Positions 11,600-24,820 of a stretch of 64,000 nucleotides of DNA are shown in pieces. The position numbers were made by a program, and so were the translations under genes. Numbering within the stretch: the first letter of the stretch is position 1; every line of letters starts with the position of its first letter. The notes below the pieces were generated by a model. The model did no database searches. It saw only the letters and a list, made by a program, of their open reading frames with translations, and was not told the DNA's origin. Source of the stretch: Ctena decussata (taxonomy: Eukaryota; Mollusca; Bivalvia; Lucinida; Lucinidae); the NCBI GenBank assembly GCA_963989385.1, contig OZ022498.1:4967501-5031500 (forward strand), given 5' to 3'.

Positions 11600-11830
11600 T
11601 GAATGGATACACTTTCAGGGGAAGCAAATCTGTCATATTCATTTTTGTCTCCCCTCTCAGTGGGGGTCAACTCTTAAAGGAAAGAATTTGCTCCTCCAGG
11701 AGCAAATTCTTTCTTTTAAGAGTAGACCTCATTTTGGAAGGGCTTTGTCGCTTATGGAAGCAAACATTGAGTCACAGTAGTTGTCTCCCTTTCTATAAAT
11801 GGCAGACAAACATGAAGGTGTGTCCATACA
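11600..11830. mobile_element. Foldback family 2 copy
   Basis: GAATGGATACACTTTCAGGG start, TTTTTGTCTCCCCTCTC, then a perfect short hairpin centred on GCTCCTCCAGGAGC with arms AAAGAATTTGC/GCAAATTCTTT. The right end is degraded. Confidence 0.65.
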
Positions 11831-12155
11831 AAAATACTCCACATATCTAGAGCTGTAGGTTGTCCCATGAAAGAACAAGTAACACAGTGCCCTCTTTGGT
11901 AATGGTTGTTATGCTTAAAGTATCTAACTTAATTATCGCCCTTACATATTATATATTTAATTTAGATAGTATGCTGTTTTACTAATTTTAAATCAAATTC
12001 ATATTTTGTTTATATTTTCTTAATTTATTAAAACATGCCTATGTAGTTGGAGTCAGCACCCAACCTTTTAGAAGGACAGTCGTGTAAAAGTGGTGCATAG
12101 ACTAGTATTATTTTCCAAATTTGGTCGAAATTTGATAGGAATTTTTACGTTTTTT

Positions 12156-15100
12156 TTAGCTCACCTGAGCCGTTAGGCTCATAGGTGAGCTTATAGTATA
12201 GCCAGGCATCCGTCGTCCGTCCGTCCATCCGTCGTCCGTCGTCAACATTTTCAAACATCTTCTCCTCTGAAACCACTGGGCCGATTGAAGCCATATTTTA
12301 TATGGAGCCTACCTAGGTCGGGGGAACAAAAGTTTGTTCCGGGTATCTGGGTCACATGACCAAGATGGCTGCCACGCCCATATATGGTAAAAACCCTTCA
12401 AAAATGTTCTTCTCCAGAACCAATAGGCCTATGACCTTGAAACTTGGTATGTAGCATCGAGCATGCGGGTTTATCGTAGTTTGTACAAATGATGACCTTG
12501 CGGTGACCTTGACCTAATTTATGACACAATCAACTTTGGTAAGTTAGGCTTTTATATGGGAAAATGCTTAAACAGTGGATTTCTCAGAAACTGTTTAAGT
12601 CTAAGGTACAATACTTGGTATACATGGTCAGCTAAATGAGCAACTGAAGATATTATGTCACTAAAGGTCAAGGTCATTCCGTCGGTCCATCCGTCGTCAA
12701 GATTTTCAAACATCTTCTTCTCTGAAACCACTTGGCCGATTGAAGCCAAATTTCATATGGAGTCTTAATGGGATGGCGGAACAAAACGTTATACCCCGGG
12801 TCTGGTTCACATGACCAAGATGGCCGCCACGCCCATATATGGTAAAAACCCTTCAAAAATCTTCTTCTCCAGAACCTAAAGGCCTATGACCTTAAAACTT
12901 GGTATGTAGCATCGCGCAGGCGGGCTCATCATAGCTTATACAAATGATGACCGTGCGGTGACCTTGACCTAATTTATCACACAGTCCACTTCGGTACCTT
13001 AGGCTTTTACATGGGAAAACGCCTAAACACTGGATTCCTCAGAGATTATTTAAGTCTAGGATACAATATTTGGTATATATGGTCAACTAAATGAACAGCT
13101 GAAGATATTATGTCACTTAAGGTCAAGGTCATTCTGTCCGCCCGTCCTTCGTCAAGATTTTCGAACATCTTCTTCTCTGAAACTACTGGGCTGAGTGAAG
13201 TCAAATTTCATATGGAGCCTACCTAGGTTAGGAAAACAAAAGATTGTTGGGAGTATCCAGGTCACATGACCAAGATGGCCGCCATGCCCATATATGGTAA
13301 AAACCCTTCAGAAATCTTCTTCTCCAGAACCAAAAGTCCTATGACCTTGAAACTTGGTATGTAGCATTAGGCATTCGGGCTCATCAAAGTTTATACAAAT
13401 GATGACCGTGCGGTGACCTTGATCTAATTTATGACACAGTCAACTTCGGTACCTTAGGCTTTTATATGGGAAAACGCCTAGCAGTGGATTTCTCAGAAAT
13501 TATTTAAGTCTAAGGTACAATATTTGGTATATATGGTCAACTAAATGAACAGCTGAAGATATTATGTCACTTAAGGTCAAGGTCATTCTGTCAGCCCGTC
13601 CGTCGTCAAGATTTTCGAACATCTTCTTCTCTGAAACTACTGGGCCGAGTGAAGTCAAATTTCATATGGAGCCTACCTAGGTTGGGAAAACAAAAGAGCC
13701 TACCTAGGTTGGGAAAACAAAAGATTGTTGGGAGTATCCGGGTCACATGACCAAGATGGCAGCCACGCCCATTTATGGTAAAAACCCTTCAGAAATCTTC
13801 TTCTCCAGAACCAAAAGGCCTATGACCTTGAAACTTGGTATGTAGCATTGGGCATTCGGGCTCATCATAGTTTATACAAATGATGACTGTGCGGTGACCT
13901 TGATCTAATTTATGACACAGTCAACTTCGGTACCTTAGGCTTTTATATGGGAAAACGCCTAGACAGTGGATTTCTCAGAAATTATTTAAGTCTAAGGTAC
14001 AATATTTGGTATATATGGTCAGCTAAATGAACAGCTGAAGATATTTTGTCACTATAGGTCAAGGTCATTCTGTCAGCCCGTCCGTCATCAAGATTTTCAA
14101 ACATCTTCTTCTCTGAAACCACTGGGCCTATTGAAGTCAAATTTCATAAGGAGCCTACCTAAGTTAGGGGAATGAAAGTTTTTTTCTTGGTATCCCGGTC
14201 ACATGACCATGTTGGCCGCCATGCCCATATATGGTAAAAACCCTTCAGAAATCTTCTTCTCCAGAACCAAAAGGCCTATGACCTTGAAACTTGGTATGTA
14301 GCATCAAGCATTCAGGCCTATCATAGTTTATACAAATGATGACCGTGTGATGACCTTGACCTAATTTATGACACGGTCCACTTCGGTACCTTAGGCTTTT
14401 ATATGGGAAAACGCCTAAACAGTGGATTTCTCAGAAATTATTTAAGTCTAAGGTACAATATTTGGTATATATGGTCAACTAATTGAACAGCTGAAGATGT
14501 TATGTCACTTAAGGTCAAGGTCATTCTGACAGCCATCCGTTGTCAAGATTTTCAAACATCTTCTCCTCTGAAACCACAAGGCCGATTGAATTCAAATTTC
14601 ATATGGAGCCTACCTAGGTAAGGGGAACGAAAGTTTGTTCGGGGTATCCAGATCACATGACCAAGATGGCCACCATGCCCATATATGGTAAAAACCCTTC
14701 AAAAATCTTCTTTTCCAGAACCAAAAGGCCTATGACCTTGAAACTTGGTATGTTGCATTGGGCATTTAGGCCCATCATACTATGTACAAATGATGACAGT
14801 GGGGTGACCTTGACCTAATTTATGACAAGTTCCACTTCGGTACCTTAGACTTATATGGGAAAACGCCTAAACAGTGGATTTCTCAGAAACTATTAAAGTC
14901 TAAGGTACAATATTTGGTATATATGGTCAACTAAATAAACAGCTGAAGATATTATGTCACTAAAGGTCAAGGTCATTCTGTCTGCCCGTCCGTCATCAAG
15001 ATTTTCAATCATAATTTATAGGAATCAGGACTGTGCATTGACTGTGACCTAATTTATGGCAAGGTCGATTTTGATGCATTGGAAAATGCTTAAGCAGTGG

Positions 15101-17141
15101 ATTTCTCAGAAACCATTCAAGTCTATGGCATGCTCATATATGGTAAAACTCCTTCGAAAATCTACTTTTTCACAACCAAAGGCACAATGACCTAGTGGCA
15201 TGGTATGTAGCATTGAGGACCCGGGCCCATTATAGTTTGTTCAAATCATGAAGGCGCATTGACCTTGACCTAATTTATGGCAAGGTCAACTTCGGTATGT
15301 TATGCTTTTATGTGGGAAAATGCTTAAACAGTTGATGTTACAGATTTTTTTTTTAAGCCTAAATATAATAATTGGAAAATATGGTTAACTAAATGAATAC
15401 ATGAAGACAAGGTCATCAAAGGTCAAGGTCATTTTTAGCTCACCAGAGCCGAAGGCTCCGGGGGAGCTTATAGGATAGGCAGTGGTCCGTCGTCGTCGTA
15501 TGTCGTCTTCTGTCGTCCGTCAACACTTTTAAACGACATCTCCTCTGAAGCCACTAGGCCGATTGGGCTCAAATTTCATCTGTGGCATCCTTGGGATGGG
15601 GGATTGAAACTTTGTGTTTTTTATGAAAATTGCCCTTTTAGTTTGGTTGCTATGGCAACTTAGAGTTCCCATTGACTTATAATGGGGAAAATTGAAAAAT
15701 GGTATTTTCTGCCAAGCCATTGCAGATATGTTGATAAAATTTTATAGAAATGTTCCTTGAGATGTCTTCTATCAGCTATATGTTTTTTTGCCCACTGCTC
15801 CTTTTTATTGGTTGCCATGGAAACCGAAATGCCAAAAAAAACTGGAAAAATACGAAAAGAATTATCTCCTCTGAAGCCACTGGGCTGATAAGGCCCAGAT
15901 TTCATCTGTGGCATCCTTAGGATGGGGGATTGAAAGTTTGTGTTTTTTATGATCATGGGCCCTTTAGTTTGGTTGCTATGGCAACTTAGAGTTCTCACTG
16001 ACTTATAGTGGGGAAAATTGAAAAATGGCATTTTCTGCCAAGCCATTGCAGACATGTTGATAAAACCTTTATAGAAATGTTCCTTGAGATGTCTTCTATC
16101 AGCTATATGTTTTTGGGCCCTCTGCTTCTTTTATTGGTTGCCATGGAAACGGAAATGTAAAAAAAATGGATAAAAAAACCTTTAAAAAAATTTATCTTCT
16201 CTTAAGCCACTGGGCCAATAGGGCCCAATCTGTGGCATCCTTGGGCTGGGGGATTGAAAGTTTGTGTTTTTTTATGAAAATCGCCCCTTTAGTTTGGTTG
16301 CTATAGCAACTTAGAGTTGCATTGACATAATGGGGAAAATCTCAGAAGCCACTGGGCTGATAAGGGGGGGGGTTAAAGTTTGTGTATTTTATGAAAATCT
16401 GCCCTTTAGTTTGGTTGCTATCGCAACTTAGAGAGTTCCCATTGACTTATAATGGGGAAAATTGAAAAATGGCATTTACTGCCTAGCCATTGCAGATATG
16501 TTGACAAAACTTTTATAGAGATGTTCCTTGAGAAATTTTGTATCAGCTTTATTGCTTTTGGACCCAATGTTCCTTTTACTGGTTGTCATGGAAACCAAAA
16601 TGCAAAAATAATGGAAAAAAAAAATACTTACAAAATTATCTCCTCAGAAGCCACTGGGCCAATAAGGCCCAGATTTCATCCGTAGTTTCCTTAGGCTGGG
16701 GGGTTGAAAGTTTGTGGGGGTTTTTTTTATGAAAATCGGCTCTTTTGTTTGGTTGCAATGGAAACTTAGAGTTGCATTGACTTATACTGGGGAAAATTGA
16801 AAAAATGGCATTTACTGCAATAAAAATATGGAAAATAGTTATATATTTTGTTGTCAACTCAACAGACTGTCAGGCTGAGACTTTGTAGTTGTATATTTTG
16901 TATTAGCTTGTACAAATGTGACAGTAATTTCGATAGCAATTTTGAGCTAGAGATCTGGTGAGCTTTGTGGCCCATGGGCCTCTTGTGTGAACTTTGCTCA
17001 AGGTCACTGAGATTTTAAAATTAAAATATACACACCTTTTAAGCTACTGGTTTCAAATTTGTAACAAATTAGCGAAATGACAAATTGTGTCTGTTGACAG
17101 AAGGTGCCAGGTGAGCTACAGGACCATTGGTCCTCTGGTTC
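12156..17141 (+). repeat. Long AGCTCACC repeat, copy 3, with about 455-bp tandem array
   Basis: Starts TTTTTTAGCTCACCTGAGCC and ends GGTGAGCTACAGGACC...GGTCCTCTGG. Units carry CACATGACCAAGATGGC at 12361, 12816, 13271, 13752, 14209 and 14662, so the period is about 455 bp; one unit is 26 bp longer through duplication of GAGCCTACCTAGGTTGGG. The repeat is interrupted at 15432-16986. No coding potential; unit-periodic open frames are repeat artefacts. Confidence 0.82.
15432..16986 (+). repeat. AGCTCACC repeat of a second subtype, nested in copy 3
   Basis: Starts TTTTTAGCTCACCAGAGCC and ends GGCCCATGGGCCTCTTGT. The host repeat reads AAGGTCAAGGTCATTTTT before it and GCTCAAGGTCACTGAGATT after it, which matches the uninterrupted order at about 47440. 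The interior repeats TTTGGTTGCTATGGCAACTT and AAGCCACTGGGC in about 290-330 bp units. Confidence 0.78.
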
Positions 17142-17390
17142 ATTTTGTGATATTTTTACCGTATAATATCAGTTATGATAAAAACTTGGCAAACAGTGCA
17201 GACCTGATCAGACTGCTCCTAAGAGCAGTCTGACCTTGGTCGTCACAGTTTGTTCACACATATGGAAGGAATATGTAAGGTTCGTGCCGTACAAAAATGT
17301 CATGCTTAGTTGCCTGTAAACTTATTTTATAAAATTAATCTGTCTCAATGAATTCCGTCCATTATTTTATATCTCTGTTTTCCCTATTTT

Positions 17391-18340
17391 TATACCCCGC
17401 CACACGTTAGTGGCGGGGTATTATGTTTTCACGTTGGCCGTCCTTGTGTCCGTCCGTCCGTCCGTAGTATGTACGTCCGTCTGTCCGTCCGTCCGTCCGT
17501 CCGTCCGCACTTCGTTTCCGTTCAATAACTTAAGTATTTATCAACGGATTTCCTTCAAATTTTACATATGCATTTGTATCAAGAATATCTCACTTGGGAT
17601 TGTTAATGGGCAAATTTCGATAATTTCTGAAAGAGTTATGGCACTTGTCAATGTACAAAAAATGGTTTCTGGCCTCTAGTTCCTTTACTACTTGGAGTAT
17701 CATGATGAAACTTCACGAGCATGATCGAAGTAACAAAAGCTTTATATGAGCACAGAAATTTTATCATCCGGGATTATCTGCCCCTGCCCTGGGGCTATAT
17801 ACATGTATAAAATCATGAAAAATTTCATATAAAATCAGAATTTGAAGCAATTTTTCTGAAACTTACAGCAAATGATCAGAGTGATGAAAGCCTCCAGTGA
17901 CGCTCAAATTTACCCCATGTGAGTTATCGCCCCCCCCCCCCCCCCCACCCCCCCCTATCTATATAAATTCATGTGAAACAGATTTTCAGAAATATACATC
18001 AGATGAAAGAAGCAATAAAAGCTTCTTGTGGTGATTTGAGCCTATAGGGGTTATCTGCCCCTACCCTGTGGCCACAATCTTAAAATCACTAAAATTGTAT
18101 TTGACTAGAGTGGTCAGTGATTTATCTGAAGCTTATTGTAAGTGATCAGAGTAATGAAGTGTCCTGTCATGACAAAGATTTTTATCCTTGTTCAGTGGGG
18201 TTAGGTTGCCCCTGCCCTGGGGTTATACAGAGAAAAAAAATAATTCTGGGAAAATCGGTGTGTAAAAAAAGGTTTGCAGTGGTGGGGTATCACGCAGTCG
18301 TTTGCGATGCTTTTATTTATGTGTCTATGCCATAGTATCC
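17391..18340 (+). repeat. Interspersed repeat beginning TATACCCCGCCAC
   Basis: Starts TATACCCCGCCACACGTTAG and ends near GGTGGGGTATCACGCAGTCG. It has a CCGTCCGTCC tract at 17440-17505 and degenerate inner units (TTATCTGCCCCTGCCCTG at 17768, 18053 and 18190). A C-run lies at 17930-17957. Confidence 0.65.
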
Positions 18341-19001
18341 TTGGCTTTTAAATTTAAATTCATTTTATAGTTTGGTATTAGTATTTCTCATGCCATTTTC
18401 TCTTTATTATTATTCTGAAAGTATCAGAGAAAAGCCATGTTTTGTTCACCAGTGATGTTTATAGTTCACAAGCTCTAGCAAAATAATCATTGGCCATGTA
18501 GGTGTACAAACTATCGTAAAACAATGTACCAGCCTCATCAGCACTTTAAGAGATATTTCATGTTGGGGCATTTTTCTGGGAGGTATACATAAGTATCTTG
18601 CAGTGAGAAAGCATAAGGCTAACTGGTTGAATTAAGTATAAAAGTACATTTACTTAAAAAAGTACAAAATGATAAAAGACAGATTCGATCAGGGGTCACC
18701 ATTTTAATAATCAATAAAAACATCCAAAACCCTAATTTTCTATTACTACATCATGTATCACATATATGCTCAGATTAGCTGACTTGAAATATTTGTTGTT
18801 TGTTTCTGAATAAGGGATTGTACCAATGCTACCATATTGGAAATATACCAGCAGCAGTGGGTGGGTGAAATTGACGAAAAATTTATTTTTCCCAAAATAT
18901 GACTGTGTTGTGTTGTCAAGGCAAGATGTTTTTAGTGATGAAACTTGAAAAATGAATACCCCAAATTTTTGCAGACATTTTCGGCTGCAGATTTGAAAAT
19001 T

Positions 19002-19239
19002 GAGCCGTGACATCACAAAACCAACAAAGTGGCATGTGCACCCAGCAAAGACTCAGATCAGCTTGGGCATCTGCCCAGTCTGATCCTGGACTTCCCTGGC
19101 CGCATGGGTCTAGCTGAAATGCTTAGTTCTCCTTTAAGCATACAGCGAAGAATCTGATTAGACTGGCCTAGTGCCCAGGCTGATTTGAGTCTTCACTGGA
19201 TGCATATTCCTCTGTGTTGGTTTTTGGCGCGGCTCAAAT
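19002..19239. mobile_element. Foldback MITE family 1, copy 5
   Basis: About 238 bp from GAGCCGTGACATCAC to TTGGCGCGGCTC. It has the same inner motifs (GATCAGCTTGGGCAT and GTGCCCAGGCTGATTTGAG). Confidence 0.78.
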
Positions 19240-19259
19240 TATGATTCCTGATTATTTAG

Positions 19260-19495
19260 GGTGAATGGGTACACCTCCATGTTTTTTCAAAGGGGAACAA
19301 CAATGGTGACTTTTTATACACTTCCCAGGATGAGTAAGGCTTTCTTAAATGAGAACTTCTGTTAAAGGAAAGAATTTGCTTTCAGGGGTGCAAATTCTTT
19401 CCTTTAAGAGTTGACCCCCTTTAACTAGGGAGGCAAAAATGAAAATGGCAGAGTTGTTTCCCTTGTAAGTGTATCCACTTACTTAAAGTTGCCTC
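19260..19495. mobile_element. Foldback family 2 copy
   Basis: GTGAATGGGTACACCTCC start and GTAAGTGTATCCACTTAC end. The centre pairs AAAGGAAAGAATTTGC with GCAAATTCTTTCCTTT. Confidence 0.7.
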
Positions 19496-20164
19496 ATAGT
19501 GGTGAACTTTGCTTTAAAGTGTTTGTCCTTGCATCTGCTTATATAAGAAATTGTGATTCTTGATAATGCCTAATACGTTTTTATGTTAATAAAAACACAG
19601 ACTTAAAGATTTATTGTTGTAGTTGATTCTTTTTTGTTCCAATTGTCACTGAAACTACTGTCATGGTGGAATCATTGTTCTATCTACATTTTTCTTCCCT
19701 CACCTCATAACAGCTGAAATACTTCTGAAAGGTGTGAAAAAAATTCTTGTAGTATATCACAGAGCTCCATATAAGGTGGGGTTTTGAAGATAATTCTGAA
19801 ATATTTTTTTTTCTCAACAAAACTATTTTGTGACCCTTCATCAGAACTGTCTTGGCAAGAAATATGGATAATTAACCCTTAAATTACCTCTTGCTATATC
19901 TTATACATTGTGAGATTACTTTTTAGATCTACTTTGATTACCCCCTTTTAGAGAAGGCATGATTAAAACAGCCATATTTTGATATTCTGAAAGGAATGAA
20001 AAGAAATGGGTCTGAAAGGCAAAATTTTGAAGAGAAAAATATTAAGGAACAACAAGCTAGGATCTAGCTTTGTTAGGGCTGTGGTGGCTTGTTCAATCCT
20101 TAAGAGTACCTTATGTTTAGAGCCATTCATCTTAGGCAACTGCTGCAATTTATTTTAGGCCTGT

Positions 20165-21077
20165 TACAGTCCTCAAGTGCTTTTACCTTGATCTCCATAT
20201 GGATGACACTGCAGCGGTTGTCATCAGTTTAGTCATCTTAGTGCTTATCTCTCTGTTATACCTTGTGCAGGATTTTTGTCCATACTTTCCACAAGGGCTT
20301 CTAGTTTGTGCTGCTTCTTAGCAAAGAGCTTAATGTCATCAGCATACAATTAACTGGTTCAAGGTCTTCAACCTGTGCTAAACTTTCTGTCAAATTCTTC
20401 CAGAGCACCGGACATGATCCTCCAGAGAAAAGTTTTGAAGAGGGTGGGTGAGAGAATGAATCTGTGCTGTTGTGACCGTGTGATTCCCCTTCATCTGAAC
20501 TGCACTTGTAGCCTTGTTTTTGAGGTGCTCAATGGTGCAAAACTGGATTGGCATTGACATTGTACAGTCAACTTTGGATATCTCGAAGTCGAACTTCAAC
20601 CCAAACTACTGATATCTCAAAGTAAATTTTCTCGTACTGGTAACAGGAGTTGAAATGTAATTAAAAATAGGAAATACATTCTTTGATATAAGAAGATACT
20701 TTGAGATATCAGTGTTTAAGGTATCAGGAGTTGACTGTACTTTTGCATAGTGGCCCATAAGGCTGCATGCCATACCCTGTCAGATGTTTTTGTGGAATCT
20801 ATGAAGAAATGATACAGATTCTGCTGATGTTGAAGTTTCTTTTAATATAGGATTCTGAGGTTGAGATCTGTTTTGTGGTGCTCCTTTCAGTTCTGAACCT
20901 AACCAGTTCCTGGGCAGTTATCTCTTCAGCTAGGGGTTTGAACCTGTTCAAGATGACTTTCAGCATGACTTTGCTCAGATTGCTGATGAGGAGGATGGTT
21001 CTGTAGTTGTGGCAGAGGTGAATGTTGCGCTTTTTAGGGTTATTACAACCAGTGACCAAGCCCATGGTGTTGGCCAT
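20165..21077 (-). pseudogene. Non-LTR retrotransposon reverse transcriptase, decayed
   Basis: On the minus strand the first part (20799-21077) reads NYRTILLISNLSKVMLKVIL and LNRFKPLAEEITAQELVRF, a typical RT finger region. After an insertion it continues CTIEHLKNKATSAVQM. A shifted frame then gives the catalytic YADDIKLFAKK at about 20330-20350. Frameshifts, stops and a MITE inside the gene make it dead. It is an RTE/jockey-like endonuclease-RT type, from memory of the family. Confidence 0.8.
20563..20741. mobile_element. MITE inserted in the RT pseudogene
   Basis: GTACAGTCAACTTTGGATAT at left and the inverse of GGAGTTGACTGTAC at right; inner GATATCTCGAAGT/ACTTTGAGATATC pairing. RT-derived sequence lies on both sides. 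Confidence 0.72.
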
Positions 21078-21099
21078 TTTCCTATTCTTCAGATCTTAT

Positions 21100-21600
21100 C
21101 TTTTTTAAAACATGACTCATATGTGGTGAGCCATTTGTCTAGAGCTCTGCTGAAAACACTCCTCATGTATGTGGTGAATCATATATCTAGAGGTTTGTTC
21201 AAAACTGTGCCTATGCATGGCATACCTTCTATCTGTTACACTGAGGCCTTGTCAAAACACTGCTCATATATTCAGTGAATCATATCTACTGACCCTGAAA
21301 ACATTGCTCATATGTATGATCATAACTGCTCATATATATATGATCACATAATTTTGTGAAAAACTTTTAATCTTTTCATAGTTTCTGCTCAAAACACTGC
21401 ACGTATGTGTGATGAGCTTTTTATCTAAGGGTCTGCTCAAACAGTGCTCATACGTGATGAAGCATTTATGTCATATACAGGTTTCCTCAAACTGCTGGTT
21501 AGATATATGGTGAGCCTTTTATCTTGAGGTCAGCTCAAAACAATGATCATATCATATATGGACCATTTATAGACATCTGCATAAAGTCTGCTCATGTATA
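21100..21600 (+). repeat. Degenerate tandem array, about 48-bp unit (continues at 22522-22980)
   Basis: Recurring CTCATATGT...GTGAGCCATTT.TCTAGAGGTCTGCTCAAAAC units. The same motif resumes after the transposon (GAGGTGAACACTTTATCTAGAGG at 22524; GAGGTCTATTCAAAAG at 22901). No coding potential. Confidence 0.6.
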
Positions 21601-22516
21601 CTTGCCAAAATAAATTCCGCCGCATTCTCTTTTAATCTGATATTTGCGATTTCATGCATAATATTTTCAAAGTATTTTAGTTGTTTAAACATTTGTCTAC
21701 GGAAAAGTTTTGTAACAATTCAGTTCCCTGCGCTTGCATGTACATAGTTACTTCACATAACTAGTAAACTATAGAAACTGAGACTAGACGTTTACTGCGC
21801 AAGCATAAAAGCACTTTGTTTGTCTCATTTAATTTACGAGAAACCCTACAATCTAGAAACAGCTAAATAAAACCTGAAAAAAAAAGCTTTCAAATGACGA
21901 ACATTGCATCTTAAATTTTGCGATACTGCAAATTATCTCCCTTTGAATCAAAACTATAGGTAATTTGATTTTCAGATTATTAGCTTATCAGTCGTAAATT
22001 TTAGCTTTGCTTTTCTAGACATGTAAATTGCTGTCTTCGCAACATTCTTAGTTAAAGAAGAATGCACCATTTTATTGCAATATTGTGACTGACATGCGGT
22101 TTTGAAATGTTTATGGCAATGCCACTGCAAGTTTAGAAAGTTTGGCTTTTCTGCCTAAACCTTGAAATTTAGAAGTGCTAGATTATAGTTCAATCCGTTT
22201 TGAACTCCGATTTTCTTTGGTATATGAAACATTTGGAAACAAGAAAAATACGCCTTAGAGGAACAGATGGGGAAATGAAAATAAAACTAAAAGAAAAGGT
22301 GAGCTTGCTTCATGAGAACTCTCGGAAAATTAGAAATAATCCCAACTTAACCTGAAAGTTGCGCAAACTGTCAGTTTACATTAAAATTTTAAAACCTGTC
22401 TGTGTAGCAATGTAAAACTGGCATGCCAATATGACAATAAATGTTCAGCTTCATTCATTATTGTACCGTTTCAGAAAATGATACTCAAGTCAATGCGGCG
22501 GAACTTGTTTTGACTA
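21601..22516. mobile_element. 916-bp DNA transposon with terminal inverted repeats and 5-bp TSD
   Basis: Left end CTTGCCAAAATAAATTCCGC and right end GCGGAACTTGTTTTGACTA are inverse through TTCCGCCGCATT. GTATA flanks both sides (21596-21600, 22517-22521). It contains no long open frame, so it is non-autonomous. It splits the 48-bp array. Confidence 0.75.
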
Positions 22517-23654
22517 GTATATGAGGTGAACACTTTATCTAGAGGTGTACGCTGTTAATGATGGTCTCCAAGAGGCTCAACAGAACGAATTCATGGTCTA
22601 CTCAAAGCTTTGTTCTTACATGCTTAACAAAAGTAAATACTCGAGTCACTATTGAACTAAATTTCTTCTGCACATGCGCTAATGAAAGTTACAGTCTGAT
22701 TTATGAAAACAGGAATAAATTTGAGAACTCATGAAATATTAACTTTCTGTGATTTAAACAATCGGACCCGGAAAAAATCCATAACATTACTTGTATTAAA
22801 TGGTTGCTAGCTTGGCTGGGCTTATGAAAGTTTTGTTGTTGTTGTTGTTGTTCAGCCCTCAAAAAAACAGTGCTCAAATTTGCGATGAATCTTTAATTTA
22901 GAGGTCTATTCAAAAGACTGTTAATATTTATCTTTATTTAAAGGTCTGCTCAAAACGCTGCTGTCAACCTTTTATAGAGTCCTGACGATTTCATAACGCA
23001 TCTGCATTTTCGCATATTGTAATTTACTGGCAAGATATAAGATATCACGGGTAAAGAACCGACGTTAAATTCGTTGTCTCTTGACTCTTACTGTAGACTT
23101 TTAGGGAAATCTGTAGACTCACAGAAAAATCTGCCTATATCCTACCTGAACGGCTCCGGGTTGTAAAATCATTGTCCTTGCCTCTTTAGTAGTGAGTCAA
23201 ATGAGTGTAATTTATATTGCGTTAGTTTCAAGGTAAACGTATATGGTAAACAACGTCAAATTGCGGTAAATTTGACATTTTACTGCCCCCAACGTGACAT
23301 GTTTTAACATACTTCTCGCTTGGACATACAGTCGGCCATGTCAGAGAATAACGATTTCATTGCCTGTGGACATCGATGGTCCGCGCAGTCTGCTCAGAAT
23401 CATCAATGATATTTAATCGACTAACTAGAAAAGCACTTGAAAATGTTGGAAGTCTTTATTTCAAATGCTTGAAGTCTGATTCTTCATTGATCGCGCCATG
23501 GAAGAGACATAGTTTCCTTTGACGCGCCCCACTTGTCCTCTCCCACGCACGCCAGTTGACGTTGACGTCAAGGTCGGACATAACAGTAGAAATAATGACC
23601 ACAGTATATTGTAAAGATGATGATGGTGACTGAGTTTTCTACGGGTTTTCGAAT

Positions 23655-23870
23655 AGGGTCAAGTTGGGTAAATTCGGACAGCAGGTAAATTCGGACAGTG
23701 ACATTGTTTCCTTTATATGTCAGTTGTTTGGAATTAAAATAAAATTAACTGGACAAACAATGAAAATCCTGATAAGACGGCTCATTATGAGCCGTCTTAT
23801 CTGGATTTTCACTGTTTGTAATAGTGTGTCCGAATTTTCCTGATGTCCGAAGTTACCCGACTCGACCTTA
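23655..23870. mobile_element. CGGACAG foldback MITE, copy a
   Basis: Ends AGGGTCAAGTTGGGTAAATT and the inverse of GTTACCCGACTCGACCTTAA. The centre pairs AAGACGGCTCATTA with GAGCCGTCTTATC. Each arm carries two GGGTAAATTCGGACA-type motifs. Confidence 0.82.
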
Positions 23871-24159
23871 ACGATGAAAGAGTTATTATGAAAAGTTGCA
23901 CTGAAGAAACGTAAAAATCTACGGGGATCACACATAGAACCACCCGATGCATGACTGACCTTAATCTAAACCGCCGACCGTATGTCTAGGGGTACGTGTC
24001 ATGAATCATCGGGGTACACCAGCTGGTCTGAGATATGCGTTCTGGACGGACGGATTTATGTTCAACGGCTGTATCTAGCAGGCTCCTAGGGGATGAGAAA
24101 GATAGGATAGACGATAGTGAAAAACAACAACAACAACAGAAAACAACAACCAAAAAAAC

Positions 24160-24164
24160 AACAA

Positions 24165-24199
<35 letters not shown>

Positions 24200-24200
24200 A
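24160..24200 (+). repeat. Poly(A) run next to CAA repeats
   Basis: (CAA)n then about 36 A bases with few interruptions. It could be the tail of an unidentified retroposed sequence. Confidence 0.75.
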
Positions 24201-24384
24201 GTTCCACCCCACTACCTCACTAGCAAGGCATCTTCACTTTACCCAATTCCGATACGTTTTAGAACCATTAATGCGTGTCACGGGGATATTTTATGTATGC
24301 TAGTAAGTGACTTAGGAGGGGTGGTAGAATGGAGCGAAGGTTGACACCGATATTGTCTTAAATATCAGTAGTATAAATTCGTGA

Positions 24385-24820
24385 AATATTTTATCGTGAA
24401 CTATCGCTGCAATCTCGTCATTGTAAATAACCGTGATAAGCCAGCTTTAAACAAGTAACGCATCTCGAGTTTCACATAGAAGGGACTTGAAAAACTAAAA
24501 TGGACCTACTTTCCTATCATAAACTTGAATAAATGGTAAAAATACAATGTACAGACGTGGGAAATTCATTGTCCTGCTTTTGTTTATACTGCATTGCTCG
24601 ACGGGAAACCAGAAAAAGGAAAATCATATTTTGTGGAGCAATTTGTCATTAAAACATGTTCCCCTATTTTCATACCTGTTTTTTTTTTTTTTTTTTTTTT
24701 TTTGCTTCATTATTTGCACGTCAACCCACATTATATCATTTAACGTGAAGGTTAAACCGGTCTTTTTTAAATAATGATTATGTTTAGACGCTTTTACCAC
24801 TGATTAGACTATGGAGACTG
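24385..24820 (+). repeat. Interspersed repeat family 6, copy 1
   Basis: Shares GTAAATAACCGTGATAAGCC, AGCTTTAAACAA and CTTGAATAAATGGTAAAAAT with 27478-29700, 58436-58925 and, reversed, 30570-30740. A T-run at 24680-24704 interrupts it. No protein recognised. Confidence 0.65.
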
